From Ensifer adhaerens (lineage in GTDB: Bacteria > Pseudomonadota > Alphaproteobacteria > Rhizobiales > Rhizobiaceae), in the NCBI GenBank assembly GCA_900215285.1, contig OCMG01000003.1, positions 744,001-808,000 on the forward strand: a stretch of 64,000 nucleotides of DNA, read 5' to 3'. Position numbers and translations under genes: made by a program. The notes under the pieces are model-generated. The model was not told where the DNA came from and did not search any database. It was given only the letters and a program-made list of their open reading frames with translations. This document shows, in pieces, positions 59,018-64,000 of the stretch. How positions within the stretch are numbered: position 1 is the first letter of the stretch; each line of letters opens with the position of its first letter.

Positions 59018-59881
59018 ATGACGTTAGCGCGCAACCGGGCGGGTGCCGGAGCGGCCATCACACCGGATGTTTTCGCTGACCGTTTCGGCGACCGTCAGAG
59101 CGACAAGCTGCCGGCAACGCTCATCGCGTTTGCATCGCATCTGCAGGCGCTGGTGATCGAACTGCGTCCCTCGCGCGATGAATGGCGCGCCTTCCTGAAC
59201 CTCCTGGTCGATATCGGTGACTATAGCGATGCGCGGCGTGACGAGTGGATGCTGATTTCCGATCTTTTCGGCATCTCGGCGCTCGTCGAACAGCTCAATG
59301 ACCGCCGCCCTCCGGCCGCAACGCCCAATACCGCGCGCGGACCCTTCTATCGTGAAGACACGCCGGAGCGTCCGCTCGGGGAGACCATCAGTCTCGACGG
59401 CAAGGGTGAGCCGCTGAGCGTGTCCGGCCGGGTGCTGGACCTCGACGGACGGCCGGTCCCCGGCGCGCGGGTGACGACCTGGCAGGCCAATTCCGAAGGT
59501 TTCTACGAAAACCAGCAGCCGGATCACCAGCCGGAATTCAACCTGCGTGGCCGCTTTACCACGGACGCCGAAGGCAGGTTCCACTACCGGACTGTCATGC
59601 CGGCAGGCTACCCGGTGCCGCTCGACGGCCCCGCAGGCGCCTTGCTCAAGCGCGCCGGTTTCCCGCCGCGCCGTCCGGCCCATCTGCAGTTTCACATCGC
59701 TGCCGAAGGCTTCGAGACCATCACCACGCATATCTTTGATGCCGATGATCCCGCGCTTGGCTCCGATCCGCTTTTTGCGGTGAAGCCGGAACTGATCAAG
59801 CGCTTCCGGACAGGCTCGAAGCGCTGCGAACTCGATTGCACCTTTGTCATGGTGCGGACACGACAGGAGGGACTGCGATGA
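59018..59881 (+). CDS. Intradiol ring-cleavage dioxygenase (hydroxyquinol 1,2-dioxygenase-like)
   Basis: 287 residues from ATG 59018 (CGGGAGGAGC upstream). The N-terminal helical dimerisation domain is followed by the beta-sandwich core. Expected iron ligands: Tyr163 in EGFYENQQP, Tyr198 in MPAGYPVPLDG and His222 in RRPAHLQFHI. The second His of the usual H-x-H is Gln224, with a His two residues later (His226). The enzyme class opens 1,2,4-trihydroxybenzene to maleylacetate. The next gene, coupled by ATGA, is a maleylacetate reductase, which fixes the pathway. Confidence 0.85.
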   Translation: MTLARNRAGAGAAITPDVFADRFGDRQSDKLPATLIAFASHLQALVIELRPSRDEWRAFLNLLVDIGDYSDARRDEWMLISDLFGISALVEQLNDRRPPAATPNTARGPFYREDTPERPLGETISLDGKGEPLSVSGRVLDLDGRPVPGARVTTWQANSEGFYENQQPDHQPEFNLRGRFTTDAEGRFHYRTVMPAGYPVPLDGPAGALLKRAGFPPRRPAHLQFHIAAEGFETITTHIFDADDPALGSDPLFAVKPELIKRFRTGSKRCELDCTFVMVRTRQEGLR

Positions 59882-60939
59882 GCCGTGATTTCGTCTATCA
59901 GACCAATCGGGCCACGGTGGTCTTTGGCGCAGGCAAGCGCCGCGACGCGGGCGAATGGGTCGGCAAGCTCGGAAAATCGCGGGCGCTGGTGCTGTCCACG
60001 CCGCATCAGGCAAAGGATGCCGAACACCTGTCCGGCGAACTCGGGGCTTTGAGCGCCGGAACCTTTGCAGGCGCCGTCATGCACACGCCGGTCAACGTAA
60101 CGGAAGACGCGGTCGCAGCCCTTCAGCGTGCCGACGCGGATTGCGTCATCTCCTTCGGCGGCGGTTCGACCACGGGGCTGGGCAAGGCGATCGCGCTGCG
60201 CACCGGCGTGCCGCAGATCACGATCCCGACAACCTATGCCGGTTCGGAAGTCACGCCGATCCTTGGCCAGACCGAGAACGGCAGGAAGACCACGATCCGC
60301 GATATCGCCATCCTGCCGGATGTGGTGATCTACGATCCCGAACTGACGGTGGGTCTTCCAAAACAGATGACGATCGTCAGCGCACTCAACGCGCTCGCGC
60401 ACGCTATGGAAGGTCTTTACGCCAAGGATCGCAATCCGATCTCGACCATGATGGCGGTTGAGTCCTTCCGCAGCTTCAAGGCGTCGTTGCCGGGTCTCAT
60501 CGAAAGGCCCGGCGATCTCGATCTGCGCGCCGAAGCGCAATATGCCTGCTGGCTGGCCGGCACGGTGCTCGGCACGGTCGGCATGGCGCTGCATCACAAG
60601 ATCTGCCACACGCTGGGCGGCAGCTTCGACACGCCGCATGCCGAGACGCATGCGATCATGCTGCCATATACGACGGCCTACAATGCCGTTGCCGTTCCGG
60701 AACTGCTTGCGCCGATCGCAGAGATTTTTGGCGCGGCACCGGGCGCGGCACTGCACGATTTCTCGCGGTCGCTGGGCGCGCCGCTGTCGCTGAAGGACAT
60801 CGGCTTCGAGGAAGCCAATCTCGACCGCGCCGCCGATATCGCGGCTGAAAACCCCTACTGGAATCCCCGGCCTATCGACCGTGCGTCGATCCGGGCTCTC
60901 CTGCAGGCCGCCTGGGAGGGCGACCGGCCGGAGACTTGA
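59878..60939 (+). CDS. Maleylacetate reductase (iron-containing alcohol dehydrogenase family)
   Basis: 353 residues. The NAD(P) motif is GGGSTTGLGKAIAL, followed by PTTYAGSEVTPILGQTENG. Metal-site residues lie in NALAHAMEGLYA and HHKICHTLGGSFDTPHAETHA. The length and the TTYAGSEVTP signature fit maleylacetate reductases, which turn maleylacetate into 3-oxoadipate for the beta-ketoadipate pathway. It is translationally coupled to the dioxygenase. No upstream monooxygenase (resorcinol hydroxylase or similar) is in the window. Confidence 0.9.
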   Translation: MSRDFVYQTNRATVVFGAGKRRDAGEWVGKLGKSRALVLSTPHQAKDAEHLSGELGALSAGTFAGAVMHTPVNVTEDAVAALQRADADCVISFGGGSTTGLGKAIALRTGVPQITIPTTYAGSEVTPILGQTENGRKTTIRDIAILPDVVIYDPELTVGLPKQMTIVSALNALAHAMEGLYAKDRNPISTMMAVESFRSFKASLPGLIERPGDLDLRAEAQYACWLAGTVLGTVGMALHHKICHTLGGSFDTPHAETHAIMLPYTTAYNAVAVPELLAPIAEIFGAAPGAALHDFSRSLGAPLSLKDIGFEEANLDRAADIAAENPYWNPRPIDRASIRALLQAAWEGDRPET

Positions 60940-60983
60940 GCAGACGCAATGACACTCAAATCATGCAACAGGGAGTGAGATGC

Positions 60984-62255
60984 ATGTTTACGAGACGCGA
61001 TTTTCTGAAGACCACCGCAGCCGCCGGCGCTTTGGCCGGAACTGCGGGACTGGCAATGCCCGCACTTGCAAAGGGCGGCAAGATCAAGCTGGGCTATGTG
61101 AGCCCGCAGACGGGGCCGCTGGCGGGTTTTGGCGAGGCTGACAAGTTTGTCATCGACACGTTCCTGAAATCCTTCGGCGACAAGTTCGAGGTCGTCGTCA
61201 AGGACAGCCAGTCGAACCCGAACCGCGCGGCGGAAGTTGCCAAGGAACTGATCGTCAACGACAAGATCGACCTGATGCTGGTCGCCTCGACACCGGAGAC
61301 CACCAATCCGGTTTCCACCACCTGCGAGAGCGAGGAAGTGCCCTGCATCTCGACGGTCGCGCCGTGGCAGCCCTGGTTCATCGGCCAGCAGGGCAATCCC
61401 GGCGACCCGAAGAGCTGGAAGCCCTTCAACTTCGCCTATCATTTCTTCTGGGGTCTTGAAGACGTCATCGCCGTCTATACCGGCATGTGGTCGCAGATCG
61501 CGACCAACAAGCAGGTCGGCGGGCTCTTCCCCAATGACGGCGACGGCAATGCCTGGGGCGATCCGAATGTCGGCTTCCCGCCGGTTCTCAAGGAGAAGGG
61601 CTATACGCTCACCGATCCGGGCCGTTACCAGAACATGACGGACGACTTCTCGGCGCAGATCTCCGCCTTCAAGAAGGCCAATTGCGAGATCCTGACTGGC
61701 GTCATGATCCCTCCGGATCTGACGACGTTCTGGAATCAGGCCAAGCAGCAGGGCCTGAAGCCGAAGATCGCATCGATCGGCAAGGCCATGCTGTTCCCGC
61801 AGGCGGTGGAAGCGCTCGGCAAGGGCGGCCACAACCTGTCGACGGAAGTCTGGTGGACGCCGACGCATCCGTTCAAGTCCTCGCTCACGGGCCAGTCGTC
61901 CGCGGAAGTCGCCGCCGAATTCACCAAGGTGACCAACCGGCCCTGGACGCAGCCGATCGGCTTCGCACACGCGCTCTTCGAACTCGCCGTTGACGTCATG
62001 AAGCGTGCCGAGGATCCGACCGACGGCGAAGCGGTTGCGGCCGAAATCGGCAAGACCAAGCTTGATACGCTGGTCGGGCCGGTGGCCTGGGGCAGCGACA
62101 AGCTGCCGCCGTTTGCGCAGAAGAACATTGCCAAGACCCCGCTTGTGGGTGGCCAGTGGCGCCTCAAGGATGGCGGTTCCTATGAACTCGTCGTCGTTGA
62201 AAATTCGACAGCGCCGCAGGTTCCGCTCGGCGGCAAGATGGAAGCGCTGAGCTGA
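60984..62255 (+). CDS. Branched-chain amino acid/aromatic-type ABC substrate-binding protein, Tat-exported
   Basis: 423 residues from ATG 60984 (GGGAGTGAGATGC upstream). A twin-arginine signal (TRRDFLKTTAAAGALAG ... ALA) leads into a LivJ-type periplasmic fold: KIKLGYVSPQTGPLAGFGEAD, the NPNRAAEVAKELI strand and LMLVASTPETTNPV. At 423 residues it is longer than amino-acid LivJ proteins and like those that carry aromatic or hydrophobic acids. It follows the hydroxyquinol genes by 44 bases and precedes Liv-type ATPases and permease, so it probably imports the aromatic precursor. Confidence 0.88.
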   Translation: MFTRRDFLKTTAAAGALAGTAGLAMPALAKGGKIKLGYVSPQTGPLAGFGEADKFVIDTFLKSFGDKFEVVVKDSQSNPNRAAEVAKELIVNDKIDLMLVASTPETTNPVSTTCESEEVPCISTVAPWQPWFIGQQGNPGDPKSWKPFNFAYHFFWGLEDVIAVYTGMWSQIATNKQVGGLFPNDGDGNAWGDPNVGFPPVLKEKGYTLTDPGRYQNMTDDFSAQISAFKKANCEILTGVMIPPDLTTFWNQAKQQGLKPKIASIGKAMLFPQAVEALGKGGHNLSTEVWWTPTHPFKSSLTGQSSAEVAAEFTKVTNRPWTQPIGFAHALFELAVDVMKRAEDPTDGEAVAAEIGKTKLDTLVGPVAWGSDKLPPFAQKNIAKTPLVGGQWRLKDGGSYELVVVENSTAPQVPLGGKMEALS

Positions 62256-62269
62256 TGGTTCATTGCCGG

Positions 62270-62287
62270 CCGGCGGCTTGCCGCCGG
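62270..62287 (+). terminator. Intercistronic hairpin after the Liv-type binding-protein gene
   Basis: CCGGCGGC (62270-62277) and GCCGCCGG (62280-62287) are perfect complements; with a 4-base loop a 7-bp stem forms. It lies 15 bases after the binding-protein stop, without a T run. Confidence 0.6.
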
Positions 62288-62313
62288 TCTCGCATGTCCT
62301 TGGGGTACGGGTA

Positions 62314-63033
62314 ATGACACTTCTGCAACTTGACGGGATTTCCAAATCCTTCGGAGCACTGACGGTGGCCGATGGCATCACCTTTTCGGTTTCCGAAGGT
62401 GAGGCGCTGGGCATTATCGGTCCGAATGGCGCCGGCAAGTCCACGCTCTTCAACCTGATCACGGGCACGATCGGCGCCGACAAGGGCTCGATCCGCTTCC
62501 TCGGCGAAGACGTCACGCGCGTAAGCCCGATGCAGCGCTGTCTCTCGGGGATCGGCCGGACATTCCAGATCCCGCAACCCTTCGAGAAGCTGACCGTCTT
62601 CGAAAATCTCCTCGTGGCCGGCGCGTTCGGCCAGCAGAGGGGCGAGCGCGAGGTGGCGTCCGAATGCGCCGAAATTCTCGTCGAAACCGGTCTGATTGCC
62701 GAGGCAAACAAGCCGGCCGGAAGTCTCTCGCTCCTGCAGCGTAAGCGGCTCGAGCTGGCGCGTGCGCTGGCCACCAAGCCGAAGCTGTTGCTGCTTGACG
62801 AAATCGCTGGCGGTCTGACCGAGGGCGAATGTGCAGTGCTCGTGGAGACCATTCGCGCCGTTCACCGCCGCGGGGTCACCGTCATCTGGATCGAACATGT
62901 TCTTCATGCGCTGAATTCGGTGGTCGACCGCCTGCTGGTCCTGCATTTCGGCCGCGTTCTCGGGCTCGGCGCGCCGCAGGACATGATGAATTCGCAGGAA
63001 GTGCGCGAAATCTATCTGGGGATGGAGGTGTGA
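62314..63033 (+). CDS. ABC transporter ATPase, LivG type
   Basis: 239 residues from ATG 62314. Walker A GPNGAGKST, a Q-loop with GIGRTFQIPQPFEKL, the signature-equivalent LSLLQRKRLELARAL and Walker B LLLLDEIAGGL. The signature is LSLLQ rather than LSGGQ, a variation seen in some Liv-type proteins. Paired with the LivF-type gene that starts at its stop (TGATG). Confidence 0.9.
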   Translation: MTLLQLDGISKSFGALTVADGITFSVSEGEALGIIGPNGAGKSTLFNLITGTIGADKGSIRFLGEDVTRVSPMQRCLSGIGRTFQIPQPFEKLTVFENLLVAGAFGQQRGEREVASECAEILVETGLIAEANKPAGSLSLLQRKRLELARALATKPKLLLLDEIAGGLTEGECAVLVETIRAVHRRGVTVIWIEHVLHALNSVVDRLLVLHFGRVLGLGAPQDMMNSQEVREIYLGMEV

Positions 63034-63752
63034 TGACGCTGCTGCAGACACATGCGCTCACCGCGCGCTATGGCGACTTCCAGGCGCTTTTCGGCATCGA
63101 CATCACGCTCGAGGCCGGCGAGACCGTGGCCGTCATCGGCGCGAATGGCGCCGGCAAGACCACGCTGATGCGGGCGATCTCCGGCGTGCTCGCCAGCGCG
63201 CCCGAGCAGATCCTGTTCGAGGGCCAGCCGATCGGTGCGCTCGCATCGCCCGAGATCGTCACGCGCGGCATCGCCATGGTGCCGGAAGGCCGCAAGCTTT
63301 TCCCCTCGCTGACCGTCGAGGAAAATCTGCTGATCGGGGCCTATGGGACGAAGGGCAGCGGGGCGTGGAACCTCGCCCGCATCTACGATCTCTTTCCGAT
63401 CCTGAAGGAACGGCGCCATTCGCCGGGCACGGCGCTGTCCGGCGGCCAGCAGCAGATGGTGGCCATCGGGCGGGCGCTCATGTCCAATCCGAAGGTTCTG
63501 CTTTGCGACGAAATCAGCCTCGGGCTCGCGCCCGTGGTCATCAAGGATATCTACGCGGCGTTTCCGCAGATCAAAGCGTCCGGCGCCTCCATCGTCATCG
63601 TCGAGCAGGACATCGGCCACGCGCTGAAGGTCGCGGATCGGGTCTACTGCATGATGGAAGGCCGCATCACATTGTCTGGCCGGTCGTCGGAGGTCTCGCG
63701 CGAGGCGATCCACGCGGCCTATTTCGGAGCAGGCGTCCATGAACATCATTGA
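63033..63752 (+). CDS. ABC transporter ATPase, LivF type
   Basis: 239 residues. Walker A GANGAGKTT, VPEGRKLFPSLTVEENL (LivF hallmark), signature LSGGQQQMVAIGRAL, Walker B VLLCDEISLGLAP and switch region VEQDIGHAL. It starts on the last base of the LivG stop and overlaps the LivH start by 14 bases. Confidence 0.93.
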   Translation: MTLLQTHALTARYGDFQALFGIDITLEAGETVAVIGANGAGKTTLMRAISGVLASAPEQILFEGQPIGALASPEIVTRGIAMVPEGRKLFPSLTVEENLLIGAYGTKGSGAWNLARIYDLFPILKERRHSPGTALSGGQQQMVAIGRALMSNPKVLLCDEISLGLAPVVIKDIYAAFPQIKASGASIVIVEQDIGHALKVADRVYCMMEGRITLSGRSSEVSREAIHAAYFGAGVHEHH

Positions 63753-64000
63753 TACGCTGGTCCAGGGCATCCTGCTCGGCGGTCTCTACGCGCTTTTTGC
63801 CGCGGGACTCAGCATCGTGTTCGGCATCATGCGGCTGGTGAACCTCGCCCATGGCGATCTCATCATCTTCGCCGCCTTCGCGATCCTGACCATCACCTCG
63901 ATGCTCGGTCTCAACCCGTTCGTCTCGGCGCTGATTGCAGCACCGCTGATGTTCTGTGCCGGCTGGCTGCTGCAATATTTCCTCCTCAACCGGACGCTCG
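63739..64000 (+). CDS. ABC transporter permease, LivH type (5' part)
   Basis: The first 87 codons are present; the gene continues past the window. MNIIDTLVQGILLGGLYAL and AAGLSIVFGIMRLVNLAHGD are the standard opening of LivH permeases, followed by two more hydrophobic segments. It overlaps the LivF gene by 14 bases, indicating tight coupling. Confidence 0.92.
   Translation, partial: MNIIDTLVQGILLGGLYALFAAGLSIVFGIMRLVNLAHGDLIIFAAFAILTITSMLGLNPFVSALIAAPLMFCAGWLLQYFLLNRTL

Noticed and set aside
60855..62852. 665-codon open frame on the minus strand
   Set aside because: Antisense to the binding-protein and LivG genes; low-complexity Arg/Ser-rich product and no ribosome site.
1..64000. CRISPR arrays, tRNA/rRNA genes, insertion sequences, phage genes or toxin-antitoxin pairs
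   Set aside because: I looked for regularly spaced repeats, cloverleaf-like ends, transposase or integrase motifs and small paired genes and saw none that I could support.

Overview
The window looks like accessory catabolic DNA from an alphaproteobacterium of the Rhizobium/Agrobacterium/Shinella type. The grounds are the GC-rich codon use, the density of ABC importers paired with GntR, LysR, LacI and TetR regulators, the sigma-54 circuit, and a palindromic intergenic element (13104-13194) of a kind common in rhizobia. I see no rRNA, tRNA, CRISPR array, insertion sequence, integrase or replication origin. Genus assignment is inference.

Layout. 1-4965: tail of a polyamine-type ABC importer, its binding protein, and a convergent GntR / class-III aminotransferase / glutamine-synthetase-like operon. 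5336-10082: a XylR/DmpR-type sigma-54 activator divergent from benzaldehyde and aryl-alcohol dehydrogenases, with a textbook -24/-12 promoter and upstream inverted repeats. 10262-13093: a dimethylglycine/N-methylproline demethylase-like flavoenzyme divergent from a TetR regulator across a 41-bp inverted repeat. 13192-16651: a stand-alone alpha-oxoamine synthase followed by a membrane GGDEF-EAL protein. 17235-19310: a FUSC-type aromatic acid exporter. 19493-26429: an extracytoplasmic flavin module (ApbE transferase, PepSY-flavodoxin-reductase fusion, DUF2271 protein with a flavinylation motif, acidic exported protein, PepSY protein) next to a two-component system. The same tandem-repeat box lies 76-80 nt upstream of all three minus-strand units.

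26628-50290: a large catabolic regulon. It holds a thiolase, an acetoacetyl-CoA-synthetase-like ligase, a Cys-less thiolase homologue with DUF35 and MaoC partners, an MFS carrier, an SDR, a class II aldolase, a ribose-type ABC importer, a PfkB kinase, a second SDR, an aldehyde dehydrogenase, a GMC oxidoreductase, an enolase-superfamily dehydratase, a cupin, a BisC-type molybdoenzyme and a FadR-type regulator. A HutC/UTRA GntR regulator sits in the middle (33237-34076), and a TGGTnATACC-like operator recurs at three promoters of this block. I infer one pathway that oxidises a sugar or deoxy-sugar acid, splits it, and channels part of it through CoA thioesters. The substrate is unknown.

50510-57845: a LacI-controlled importer with a GH127 beta-L-arabinofuranosidase. 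57975-64000: a LysR-controlled hydroxyquinol module (intradiol dioxygenase, maleylacetate reductase) followed by a branched-chain/aromatic-type ABC importer that runs off the end of the window.

Most genes are ordinary members of known families. The features most worth following up are the flavinylation module with its regulon box, the GntR regulon, and the probable DUF35-dependent aldolase system.
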